This document shows, one piece after another, positions 38,101-46,220 of a stretch of DNA of 64,000 nt. Both the position numbers and the translations under genes were made by a program. This stretch comes from Flagellimonas pacifica (lineage in GTDB: Bacteria > Bacteroidota > Bacteroidia > Flavobacteriales > Flavobacteriaceae), in contig NZ_OBEH01000001.1 of the NCBI RefSeq assembly GCF_900215465.1, positions 992,001-1,056,000 of the forward strand, written 5' to 3'. The stretch's first letter is position 1. The number at the start of each line of letters is the position of its first letter. Below the pieces are notes generated by a model, which worked only from the letters and a program-made list of their open reading frames with translations, was not told where the DNA came from and made no database searches.

Positions 38101-40576
38101 GGTTTTACTTACCCATCTACACGACTATTCCGATTGGGTAGTTACGTTTGATAAAAATCTAGGGCCACAAATATTTGATCAACCATCTAAGGATGGTAAA
38201 ATACCATTTTTATTAGACTATGTTCCCGGAGAAGAAGCTTTAGGAATTTCATCTTATCTTACGACAAGGCCTACCTCGGAAGTGTTAGGACTATTGGGGC
38301 CTCACTTTGAAGAATTTAATCTTAATATTCATAATGAAAAGGATGAGCATAAAATCAAAGTACTTCTTGAAGATTTAAGAGCAGTAAGTAGTTCATTGGT
38401 GCTTCAATTAAATTCTTCGAAAAACAAGGCTTTTGAGGTCATTGGCTCCGCATTTACTAAGCGTGTATTAGAAAAAAAAGAAATGTTGGAAGATGCTTTT
38501 CTGATTCCAATCGACTTGCATCAAAATCTATTTGAGAATCTGCCATCTGGAAGCAAATCAAGAGCAGATAATTTACTTGTTTCAATTAACCCTAATAAAA
38601 AGGAAATATTAATCTCGGTCATAGAAATAAAGTGCCGTAAAGCGCTAGGAGAAAATGAAAAAGATGCCCTTAGGCTAAAAATGCTCGATCAGATAGAAAA
38701 TACAATACAAGCCTTGAGGAATCATTTTGACCCTTCATACAATAATTCCTTTGATCGGCTAGATAGAGAAATTAAAAACAAGGAATTAAAATCATTGTTG
38801 ACATTTTATTTAGAAAGAGCACATAGGTATGAGTATCTATCCAATAAGGCATATAATCAGTATTTAGCTTTTCTACAAAAACTGGATTCTGGGTTTAGTC
38901 TTCATTTTAGAAGATTAGGTTTAATTTTTGATTTTGCATCAGCAGAAAGGCATAAAAAGGTTGTCTTGGATAATGAGTCCACCTTTTTTACTTTCGGAGG
39001 AAAATTGATTGATGATATTCTCGATCCTGATTCAGATTTGAATACTAAGAGACTTGAAGAAAGTAATTTTGACAAAGACCTAATAAAAGCCTTTGGGAAT
39101 AGGAGCGAGCTTAAACCTTTTATTCAAAGATTCAAATCGAAATTAGAACCTAGCGAAAGTACAACAGGTACTAAGGGAGACAAAGAGGCTAAAGATTTAT
39201 CGGAAGTTAATTCTCAAACCGATACCCCTACAATAAGTCCGACGACCAGGCAAACGCCATATCCAAAAGATCAAGAAAATACTCTTAGGGCAGCGGAAAC
39301 TGAAATTGAATTAAACACAAAGGACAATTCTAGAGAACTCATATCAAGTCATAATGAATATGTCAGCCCTGAATTTGATATACTTATTGGTAAAACATCT
39401 CCTAGCGATCAATTTGGAATTCTTGGAGAAAGTATTCTACAGAAAAAAATCGCCATTGATCTTAGTGAAACAAATACGATTAGCCTATTTGGAGTGCAAG
39501 GTGGCGGTAAAAGTTATACCATTGGGACTATATCCGAAATGGTTCTAAAACAATTTAGCAATATAAATCTACTCCCTTCACCACTAGCAGGGGTTATTTT
39601 TCACTATAGTGAAAGTATGGACTATGCGCCTGAGTTTACCTCAATGATACACTCTAATGATGAAAATCGGGAATTAGAAAAATTGAAAGTACGTTATGGA
39701 GCTGAACCAGATAATATTGAGGATGTTATTATTCTTACCCCAAAGGATAAAATTGAAGAAAGACAAGCCGAATATCCATCTATTAAAGTATTGCCAATAG
39801 CTTTTAATTCCAAGGAACTTAATGTACAAGATTGGCTGTTTATTTTAGGAGCAATAGGAAATGACTCCACTTACATAAGACAGCTAAAAGCAATAATGAA
39901 ACAGCATCGATCTAATATTACTATAAACGCTCTTTCAGAGAGTGTGGAAGAATCTGAACTATTGAGTAATTCTCAAAAAGCATTAGCAAGGCAGAAACTA
40001 AGCTTTGCTCGTGAATATATTGATGACAGCTTTATGATGAGAGATGTGTTAATGCCGGGAAGATTGGTGGTTGTTGATTTAAGAGATGAATTTATTGTAA
40101 AAGATGAAGCCTTGGGTCTTTTTGTCATAATGCTTAATATTTTCTCAGCGGTAAAAAATATTAACGGATTGCATTTTAACAAATTCATTGTATTCGATGA
40201 GGCTCATAAGTATATGGATAATAAAGATTTAACTGGAAATATTGTTACCGCAATAAGAGAAATGAGACATAAAGGAGTGAGTATAATGATTGCAAGTCAA
40301 GACCCACCTAGTCTTCCAAATGAAATTATTGAATTGAGTTCTGTTGTACTACTACACAAGTTTAATAGTCCACAGTGGCTTAAACATATTCAAAAGTCAA
40401 TAACCCAACTTTCTACTCTAACCCCTGCAGACATGAGTGCTTTGACTCCGGGAGAAGGATTTTTATGGGCAACCAAAGCAACTGAAAAAAGTATTTCAGT
40501 TAAACCTGTAAAAGTTTCTACTAGACCTAGGGTAACCAAGCATGGGGGAGGCACTATACAAGCTACAGGTAACTAA
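35135..40576 (+). CDS. PD-(D/E)XK nuclease-like plus HerA-type ATPase
   Basis: This is an 1813-aa protein. A long N-terminal region has no family I can name. Around residues 1140-1165 the pattern SRADNLLVSI ... SVIEIKCR fits the D...ExK core of restriction-like nucleases. A Ser/Thr-rich linker (about 1345-1395) leads to a HerA/FtsK-type ATPase: Walker A GVQGGGKSYT near 1450, Walker B FIVFDEAHKYM near 1685, and ASQDPPSLPNEII. HerA-nuclease pairs process or degrade DNA, and here both sit in one chain. Without an HsdR, this is the best candidate for the DNA-cutting motor. DptH and MAD8-like ATPases are the nearest known analogues. Confidence 0.75.
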   Translation: MESITINIYYQKIIGLILQIHNTDFEAAGPGHCMKITGLGVLELEYLWGLLVEKYPHLNIYIVSEAENPSNKFISATKLIELRNKQDKPLLILIPSNSRTAAEDSYGNATFKEISLEGIEEELVSTLIEQVPDDVYDIVVNDIIDYLNPSNTEVIDYLIAIDQEKYEPSAIGNSLFKLSLVPDSILLKYVEKIRSRLNFNRESVELLSAFNKPLYDRIANLKLETDSIQKDIVNFLKIEKGARNAQEICSAIKNGYDELNFSYWPIPDLDFTHIKLITDEIKSKDLKVEDGTNVLYAQEGNVAKLKVRFHTNPNPKDIKDLRFFRIILMAVNGSNGEEITVLRKVKNSNSNRPYRDATLELNPNIIEEGSYFIKVLAEDDHGNMLNTNDEFRESKIQKAWEEAKKEDESLSKSAFPYKLSCDSIDFDYVIEESVERDEDQRKDKLNNVLQAYFKYRIEALRNDIEIELPKPSETSNIWINDGKEKHNSTFHINYSDQHNYQINISTKLRQIENKLLANADSLGYVRCQLKGNKLAIGFEQLQFVKSELNEIVPKSLLKSRLQLFEAVINSNTNANGIFETADIFNLKENIRKYADTYTKWTTKLNNQLATDEITLDEKTKLREFLIELQMIDLVKVKSKLPDGSKVEAILLSPLHPLRLCWTLQLLEVFENWEQRTKEFSGHKESWSQHLEELFIGQLSPENNQQVLIETISQKQFNYSGELSFGWGLYLSTVSQESKNGMTSISRQLQHYFRLLFNITKDNYVETDLSVKLVIRHIRNYLAQHPYIDKLVVNLFNAGDAEVFANAFVELEKERAFESINYEVRIFKGNDKIIEHGEALKTLINPESNISEEAEAFSQPSRNRLFPKLRFSINDISDFLKEPSAYTSHLSFLVSPFPITIELIQPGVEDRNFYLNGLITESTVKVDENGSQIKWNRFIQGNKLPVKYDTAGTNGIKLFENLQSFISGALVSKHTSSVPSTQLRLNDKDKVLLTHLHDYSDWVVTFDKNLGPQIFDQPSKDGKIPFLLDYVPGEEALGISSYLTTRPTSEVLGLLGPHFEEFNLNIHNEKDEHKIKVLLEDLRAVSSSLVLQLNSSKNKAFEVIGSAFTKRVLEKKEMLEDAFLIPIDLHQNLFENLPSGSKSRADNLLVSINPNKKEILISVIEIKCRKALGENEKDALRLKMLDQIENTIQALRNHFDPSYNNSFDRLDREIKNKELKSLLTFYLERAHRYEYLSNKAYNQYLAFLQKLDSGFSLHFRRLGLIFDFASAERHKKVVLDNESTFFTFGGKLIDDILDPDSDLNTKRLEESNFDKDLIKAFGNRSELKPFIQRFKSKLEPSESTTGTKGDKEAKDLSEVNSQTDTPTISPTTRQTPYPKDQENTLRAAETEIELNTKDNSRELISSHNEYVSPEFDILIGKTSPSDQFGILGESILQKKIAIDLSETNTISLFGVQGGGKSYTIGTISEMVLKQFSNINLLPSPLAGVIFHYSESMDYAPEFTSMIHSNDENRELEKLKVRYGAEPDNIEDVIILTPKDKIEERQAEYPSIKVLPIAFNSKELNVQDWLFILGAIGNDSTYIRQLKAIMKQHRSNITINALSESVEESELLSNSQKALARQKLSFAREYIDDSFMMRDVLMPGRLVVVDLRDEFIVKDEALGLFVIMLNIFSAVKNINGLHFNKFIVFDEAHKYMDNKDLTGNIVTAIREMRHKGVSIMIASQDPPSLPNEIIELSSVVLLHKFNSPQWLKHIQKSITQLSTLTPADMSALTPGEGFLWATKATEKSISVKPVKVSTRPRVTKHGGGTIQATGN

Positions 40577-41283
40577 TGAATGCTATTACATTTTCACATA
40601 TAGGTAAAAGAAAGACAAATCAAGATGTGATTTGTGAGAGTAGCCTAGGTTCCGGAACGGATCTTTATATAATTGCTGATGGAATGGGAGGTTACGATAA
40701 TGGAAGGCTTGCGGCTTCGATGACAGTAGATAGCATTTCAACATTTTTGTCTACCCTTAAAGAAATTAATGAAGAAAGCATTCAGAAAGCGGTCAACAAG
40801 GCAAATCTTGTAATACGACAATTTCAAGAACTGAATCAGTCTAGGCTGGGAGCGACAATAGGGGGTGTCATTGTGGAAAATAATTTGGCTAGATGTTTTT
40901 GGGTTGGTGATGTAAAAATATTAAGGTACTCAGATAGCAAATTGAATTTTGAAAGTAAATCCCATAATTTATTTAATGAGACCTCAGATGACGCTACCTC
41001 TAATATTTCAGAAATAAAATCCAAATATTCACACATAGTAACACGATCTGTTCAGGGTAACCTGAGGAAATCTTACGTCTCTTATCAAGAATTAGAATTG
41101 AATGATAAGACAGATAAGCTAATAATCTGCTCAGATGGACTACACAATATTATAGATGGCCATAGCATCGAATATTTACTAAAAAACAGTAAATCATCAG
41201 ATGAAGTAATTGAAAAAATTAGAAATAGATTAAAAATGGAGGCTGAAGATAATGCTAGTCTTATTTTTGTTTTTGGCGCATAG
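40576..41283 (+). CDS. PP2C-family protein phosphatase
   Basis: The 235-aa metal-dependent Ser/Thr phosphatase has the PP2C motifs KTNQD (residue 17), ADGMGGYDNG (about 36-45), GATIGGVIV, WVGDVKILRY and CSDGLHNII. Its start shares one base with the stop of the HerA-type gene. It is the natural opponent of the double kinase in the same operon and may return the system to rest after phage sensing. It is the last gene of the defence operon. Confidence 0.9.
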   Translation: MNAITFSHIGKRKTNQDVICESSLGSGTDLYIIADGMGGYDNGRLAASMTVDSISTFLSTLKEINEESIQKAVNKANLVIRQFQELNQSRLGATIGGVIVENNLARCFWVGDVKILRYSDSKLNFESKSHNLFNETSDDATSNISEIKSKYSHIVTRSVQGNLRKSYVSYQELELNDKTDKLIICSDGLHNIIDGHSIEYLLKNSKSSDEVIEKIRNRLKMEAEDNASLIFVFGA

Positions 41284-41638
41284 CCTTTGATTTAAGAGAT
41301 TGGTAGTATTACAATTTGTTTATATAAATAATACCTTTTTTAAGCACTAAGTTCAAACATCAAAAACGATAGAAACCGAAAATGAAAATAACCATTAGTA
41401 TCTAAAATCAGAAACTGCAAAGGTTTGCGTTTCTCTGCATATATATAGAAAAAAGTCAACCTTTATAGCTCTAAAGTTTAAATTTTGCTAAAATAATGAC
41501 CGATTATTCGATAATTTTACTCTTAATGCGTAAAGCCCTTTACTTACTGATACCTCACAACGAATTAAAGAGTGATTTGTCGAAATCCGAAGCCTCACAA
41601 TAATAGAAAGCATACCTTCTATTTTTTTAAGTCATATT
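41284..41638. other. Intergenic stretch, AT-rich
   Basis: This is 355 bases between the defence operon and the mobilization module. No reading frame, hairpin terminator or RNA is apparent. It presumably holds the promoter of the excisionase-like gene. Confidence 0.5.
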
Positions 41639-41908
41639 ATGGAGGTCGTTCTATTAGAAAAAGAAGCTTTTTTTGCCTTGTTTCGGAAGGTGGTCGAACA
41701 TGTTGAAACCAATAGGAAGGACACCGAAGATAAATGGATTGATGGCGCGGAGGTAATGTCCATACTCAGAATAAAATCTACAACCACATTACAGAAATTA
41801 AGGGATGAGGGAAAAATCCGGTATTCCCAACCTCAAAAGAAAATTATCCTTTACGATAGGGAATCCGTTATGGAATATATTGAGAAACACGCCCGAGAAA
41901 CCTTTTAA
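41639..41908 (+). CDS. Excisionase-like helix-turn-helix protein
   Basis: The 89-aa protein has a MerR/excisionase-type helix-turn-helix (IDGAEVMSILRIKSTTTLQKL) followed by the wing IRYSQPQKKIILYDRESVMEYI. Such proteins in Bacteroidota elements bend DNA for excision or control mobilization genes. It starts the mobilization module of element 1 and is two bases ahead of the next small gene. Confidence 0.82.
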   Translation: MEVVLLEKEAFFALFRKVVEHVETNRKDTEDKWIDGAEVMSILRIKSTTTLQKLRDEGKIRYSQPQKKIILYDRESVMEYIEKHARETF

Positions 41909-41910
41909 TT

Positions 41911-42180
41911 ATGGAAGAAGAAATCAAAGTCGACGACAAATTTAAAAGTGCCTTTAATATAGGTTACCGTGTGGCAGAGGAGCTGAAGCTAAAAACTCAA
42001 ATTCTAAAAGACCAAGAAAAGCTGATGGCAAATAATCCGATACATATGGGTATGCAACAGTTTATTGATGAGGCCAAACTTTCCGTAAATATCAAAAAGA
42101 GCGAATCGTTAGATCAAAGTAGTGATGATACCCTTAAAAGAAAGAAAAATAAATCGCGTGGCAAAGGCCCGAGCTTATAA
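41911..42180 (+). CDS. Small charged hypothetical protein
   Basis: The 89-aa hydrophilic protein has a helical middle and a Lys/Arg-rich C-terminus (LKRKKNKSRGKGPSL). It is coupled to the excisionase-like gene and lies before the mob genes. I do not recognise a family; a DNA-binding accessory role would fit but is a guess. Confidence 0.6.
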   Translation: MEEEIKVDDKFKSAFNIGYRVAEELKLKTQILKDQEKLMANNPIHMGMQQFIDEAKLSVNIKKSESLDQSSDDTLKRKKNKSRGKGPSL

Positions 42181-42205
42181 TTGCAGGAGGACTATTTTAT
42201 AAGAA

Positions 42206-42718
42206 TCAATTTATTGCCGAACAGTACATATCAATAACCTCTAGAATATTCTCATATGTATATTTATCCACCAGCGATAAATCAAACTCGCTAGCGAAAT
42301 TGCATAGGATTACTTTGAGTTCCTCAGAGGTATCTTCCTCAAGATTGCTCGCATTCGGTTCATAGATTTTATAAGCGAGAGACCTGCCGAATTCCTCATC
42401 GAATTTCTTTTCTGAATAAGTATCATCATATTCGAAATCTTCCAAATAGTACAGATATTTCTGGTTTACACCCCAAAAATATAAAGCGGTAAGCTCTTCT
42501 TTGTCCAGGTTATTTTTAAAACGCCGTAGCCTCTCAAATAGGGCAAGTTCAATTTCATAAGGCAGGTCAAATCCGTAATGGTTAACACTTTCGAACAAGT
42601 CGGTAATAGCCCTGCTATTTGATTGCGGTCCGAAGCAAAATTCCATCAATAATTTACGGAGTACTGTCTTTTTGAAATAGGCCACCGTGGCCGAATTGAC
42701 CTCTTTTGTGATGAACAT
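42206..42718 (-). CDS. Hypothetical protein in mobilization module
   Basis: From the ATG at 42718 this encodes 170 aa (a TTG seven codons earlier is the alternative). It is acidic, helical and soluble, with no recognised motif. It is transcribed opposite to the flanking genes. Confidence 0.6.
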   Translation of the reverse strand: MFITKEVNSATVAYFKKTVLRKLLMEFCFGPQSNSRAITDLFESVNHYGFDLPYEIELALFERLRRFKNNLDKEELTALYFWGVNQKYLYYLEDFEYDDTYSEKKFDEEFGRSLAYKIYEPNASNLEEDTSEELKVILCNFASEFDLSLVDKYTYENILEVIDMYCSAIN

Positions 42719-42889
42719 TTTGTCGCTGATACTGATCAAAGGGCTTTAAATTTTGAAGTTGTTTGCAGGTTGGGATTTTAAGATTACCCAAAGATACCGA
42801 GAAGAGAATTTAACCGAGGTTGTTATTCGCAATTTAACTTTTACCACCAATTATATATTCCCCAAGCCGCTGCGGAAGTCGCACGAACC

Positions 42890-43283
42890 TTCCACTCCGA
42901 TCCTCCCGATCGGGCGACCTTCGACCGCCCACTTTCGGTCGTCTTTCCATTCCAGTTTTGCCCGACACCCTCACGGCCTCCCGAAAGCCCAAGCGGCGGA
43001 AATGCCGCTTGCCCTTTTCTCCCCCTACCCACAAAAAGCTTGGACATTTCCGTATTTCCTTCCATTTTTTCAACACCATATTAGACCAGATAAATCTACT
43101 AGCTGTACCCATATATATTGATATGGTCTTATATGATATATTAGGTTAAATAACTGAATATAAGTTGTTTATAAACAATATTAATCACTTATATTTATCC
43201 GTGAAACGGATAGCGAGGTGCATTCTAAGTAACTTAGAATTGTCTACTTCTTGCGAAGTGTTTTGCTTTAAAAAGCAATTAAA
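42890..43283. other. Hairpin-rich region before mobC, candidate oriT
   Basis: The stretch between two opposed genes is packed with inverted repeats. The GC-rich ones are CGACCG/CGGTCG (42922-42941) and AAGCGGC/GCCGCTT (42991-43010). The AT-rich ones are TTGTTTATAAACAA (43165-43178), TATCCGT/ACGGATA (43196-43212), ATTCTAAG/CTTAGAAT (43222-43240), ACTTC/GAAGT (43246-43259) and TTGCTTT/AAAGCAA (43263-43278). Lying directly ahead of mobC and the relaxase, it is the natural place for the transfer origin. The small reading frames across it look spurious. Confidence 0.5.
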
Positions 43284-43670
43284 ATGGAACAACGGAAAAG
43301 AGGCCGAAAACGATTGGGAGATAGGAAGCGATACCATAACATCATGCTGCGGTTCAACGATACGGAATACGAAAAATTGGGACAACTATGCCAATCCTAT
43401 AATCTGGATATTTCGCAAAGGGGAACGATAAGTCCGCTTTTGAGAAGATTGGTTTTGCAACAAGAGGCCGATGAAAAAGATAGTCTACCCGATACCTCGA
43501 ACCTTGCCTACCATATCAACAAAATCGGCAACAATATCAACCAACTGGTAAAGATAGCGCACCACAAGAACCTAAGAAGTCCGAACAGTAGTTTGCAAAA
43601 CGAGATACAAAGAACAAACGAATTGCTTTACTCACTTATCAAAATTGCGATGGAAGAAAAACCAGCATGA
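43284..43670 (+). CDS. mobC: MobC-like mobilization protein
   Basis: This 128-aa basic protein begins MEQRKRGRKRLGDRKRYHNI, with a ribbon-helix-helix-like section. It has the conserved MobC tail pattern NLAYHINKIGNNINQLVKIAHH. MobC proteins assist the relaxase at oriT. It overlaps the relaxase gene by four bases and follows the hairpin cluster directly. Confidence 0.85.
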   Translation: MEQRKRGRKRLGDRKRYHNIMLRFNDTEYEKLGQLCQSYNLDISQRGTISPLLRRLVLQQEADEKDSLPDTSNLAYHINKIGNNINQLVKIAHHKNLRSPNSSLQNEIQRTNELLYSLIKIAMEEKPA

Positions 43671-45973
43671 TAGCGAAGATCATTTACGGCGAAACCTGTA
43701 CGGGAACATTGAACTATGTCCTCGGCAAGGAAGGTATGCAAGTACTCGGTTACGGCAATACGTTTTCGCAAAGCATATCGCCAAAGTTCTTCGGCAGTGT
43801 GCTTCATTTTCAAGGACAGCGCAACGCTACCAAGAACCGCTATGCCCATATTAGCCTGAACCTTCCGCACGGGGAACATTTGGATGATAAGACCTTCTAT
43901 AAAATTTCCGAGGAATATATGGAAAATATGGGCTTTGGACACCAACCCTATGTAGTGGTACGGCATACGGATACGAAACACGAACACGTCCATATAGTAA
44001 CGACCACGGTCAAGGAAGATGGAAAAGTACTCGGAATCTTCAATAGCCATAGAAGGAGCATGGCGACACGGCAGCATCTCGAAAAGAAATACGGCCTGAC
44101 ACCTGCTCCAACAACGAGACGGAAAGAGCAACTGCGGATACTCAGGTTGCCAGAACTTCAAACAGGTGCGAACGCAACCCAAGGAACGCGGTATTATTTA
44201 CAGGATGTACTCAACACCATCAATCAAAGATATAAGGTGCGTAGTTTCGAGGAACTGGCAAGACTGGTCAGGCCCTATCATATTGAAATAAAGACCACCA
44301 CAACCGAATCGGGAAGGATGGGGGTAATGTATGGACTGGACAACCAAAATGGGTATAGAACAAGTTTCATCAACGGCTCCGAGGTGCACCGTAACCTGAG
44401 CGGCCCGAAACTACAAAAGGTATTCGACATCCATTCCAAGTCGAAGCTGTTGCAGATGCACCGCAAACGCCTTTTGAAACAAATAGAGACTACCTACGAC
44501 CTTTTTAAGGCCATCCATCCGTATGAACTAGAAGAAGTTTTAAAGGACTATCAGGACATCGACATAAAACTGGACACGAAAGAAAATGTCATCGAAGGAT
44601 ATACCGTCTATGACAAATCGACGTACGTTTTCAGGTCAAGGGAACTTTCCCAAAAAATCCGAATGCAGAACCGTTTGGATATTTTCGGGAACGGCAACCA
44701 ACCCACACGAATTGATACCGAAAGCAAACAGTTCAAACTGGAAATCCAGAAACTGATTAAGGAAGCGTTCAATACATCCTATCTTAAATCTCCAAAACAA
44801 ACAGGACTGCTATCGGAACATATGATGACCAAGAACTTCGGCGATATCGGCCCCATTCTTATAGCTTCCAAAAAATATATTTTCTTGGAGCGATATATTC
44901 CAAAGAGCCGGCAAAAGGAATTCAGGACGGCTTTACATGCCGCCTTTCCCATTGTAAGGAAAAGATTGTACGAACTTGAGACCAAGAAAGAAAAGGCCGC
45001 CCTGCAAGGTAAATTCGACTTGATAGGAAAGGTATTGAAAAACAAGATTTTCAATGTCGGCACGGAGCAGGGGAGCGTTCGTCTTTTGTTCCAAGCGTTG
45101 GGGGTAAAGTATCATGACAACCAATTGTCTTTTACGAATTCGAACAGACATACGGTTCCGGTAGAATTAGGAAAACTGTCTTTTCCAAAGGAAATGGAGA
45201 ACTATGTGTCCTCTGGATTCGTCCGTCAGAACCATTTGATGCTCGAAACATTGTCCGAAAAGTCTTCCGAAAACACTCCCAAGTTGACGGCAACCGCAAT
45301 GTTCCTGCCGATGATTTTCCCGAAGCTCTATAAAAGAATGAATCCCGAACACAAAAAGCAATATGAAAGCTTGGCGTTAAGTGCCTATGTAAAAAGTGCC
45401 GAACGGATGCATGCACCTTTTGAAAAATCGGCAAAGGACTATATCGCCTTGTTCAACGCGAAAGGTTTCTATTTTACAAAAGGAGAGGACGGGTTCAAAA
45501 TCAAATCCATTTATACGGGCAACGAATCGAGTTATACCCTGCCCAAGAGAACAGGTCTTTATCTAAATTCGATTCCCGACTTGGCGAGGGTCCTACAGGA
45601 ACAAAAGCCCATCATCAAAAATCTATTGGAAGAGGGCAGGAACGATTTAAAAAATCTCTGGGCAGGACATTTAATGGAAAGAGGATTGTATGACAAAGTC
45701 GCGTACATGCTAACGGCCGAAAATGTGCGGCCGAACTTGTACCGCGAGGTAATTCTCCACCACATGGATAACGGGCTGCGACCATGCCTTGTTCAAGTAT
45801 CTCAAAGGCAATCCAGTATCAAACGGAACCGTGCGCTGAGAAAAGGAGTTTATGCCATTGGTAATTTCTTGGGTGGTGGTAGTTATATTGAAAAAGAGAT
45901 GTTCAACGGGTTCAAGGACGAGTTTACGGATTTTACAAAATTCAAGAAAAAGGATACAGGGCCGTCATTGTAG
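43667..45973 (+). CDS. mobB: Relaxase (MobB-type mobilization nuclease)
   Basis: The 768-aa protein has the relaxase fold in the first 200 residues: MIAKIIYGETCTGTLNYVLG at the start and the three-His metal motif in RHTDTKHEHVHIVTT near residue 110. The long C-terminal region is unassigned. The enzyme should nick at oriT and pilot the strand through a helper's secretion system. Bases here are visibly richer in G and C than in the defence operon, so the two modules probably have different origins. Confidence 0.9.
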   Translation: MIAKIIYGETCTGTLNYVLGKEGMQVLGYGNTFSQSISPKFFGSVLHFQGQRNATKNRYAHISLNLPHGEHLDDKTFYKISEEYMENMGFGHQPYVVVRHTDTKHEHVHIVTTTVKEDGKVLGIFNSHRRSMATRQHLEKKYGLTPAPTTRRKEQLRILRLPELQTGANATQGTRYYLQDVLNTINQRYKVRSFEELARLVRPYHIEIKTTTTESGRMGVMYGLDNQNGYRTSFINGSEVHRNLSGPKLQKVFDIHSKSKLLQMHRKRLLKQIETTYDLFKAIHPYELEEVLKDYQDIDIKLDTKENVIEGYTVYDKSTYVFRSRELSQKIRMQNRLDIFGNGNQPTRIDTESKQFKLEIQKLIKEAFNTSYLKSPKQTGLLSEHMMTKNFGDIGPILIASKKYIFLERYIPKSRQKEFRTALHAAFPIVRKRLYELETKKEKAALQGKFDLIGKVLKNKIFNVGTEQGSVRLLFQALGVKYHDNQLSFTNSNRHTVPVELGKLSFPKEMENYVSSGFVRQNHLMLETLSEKSSENTPKLTATAMFLPMIFPKLYKRMNPEHKKQYESLALSAYVKSAERMHAPFEKSAKDYIALFNAKGFYFTKGEDGFKIKSIYTGNESSYTLPKRTGLYLNSIPDLARVLQEQKPIIKNLLEEGRNDLKNLWAGHLMERGLYDKVAYMLTAENVRPNLYREVILHHMDNGLRPCLVQVSQRQSSIKRNRALRKGVYAIGNFLGGGSYIEKEMFNGFKDEFTDFTKFKKKDTGPSL

Positions 45974-46003
45974 AATAAATAGAGGGTTTTTGATATGAAA
46001 TTT

Positions 46004-46027
46004 AGCGTCCCTGACGGGCGCTTTTTG
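46004..46027 (+). terminator. Terminator after relaxase gene
   Basis: AGCGTCC and GGGCGCT form a 7-bp stem with a CTGAC loop followed by a run of T, 30 bases beyond the relaxase stop. Confidence 0.7.
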
Positions 46028-46220
46028 TGGATAGGGAGAAAAAAGAATCTTTTTACTAGAAAAATAGAAAACCAAAGCCCTTTCTAATCATGCGAATAAT
46101 CCCGAAACCAATTCCGACTTTTTTTTTGAAATCCTTTTGAAATAAAGTTTTAAACCCGACATAATTAGGTCTGGAATCGCTGTAAGCGTGGCATTCTATT
46201 TCCAGCACTTGGTTTATTTT

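Noticed and set aside
42753..43121. 122-codon plus-strand frame, and overlapping minus-strand frames, before mobC
   Set aside because: Translations are low-complexity and unlike proteins; the DNA is a cluster of inverted repeats better explained as a cis-acting region.
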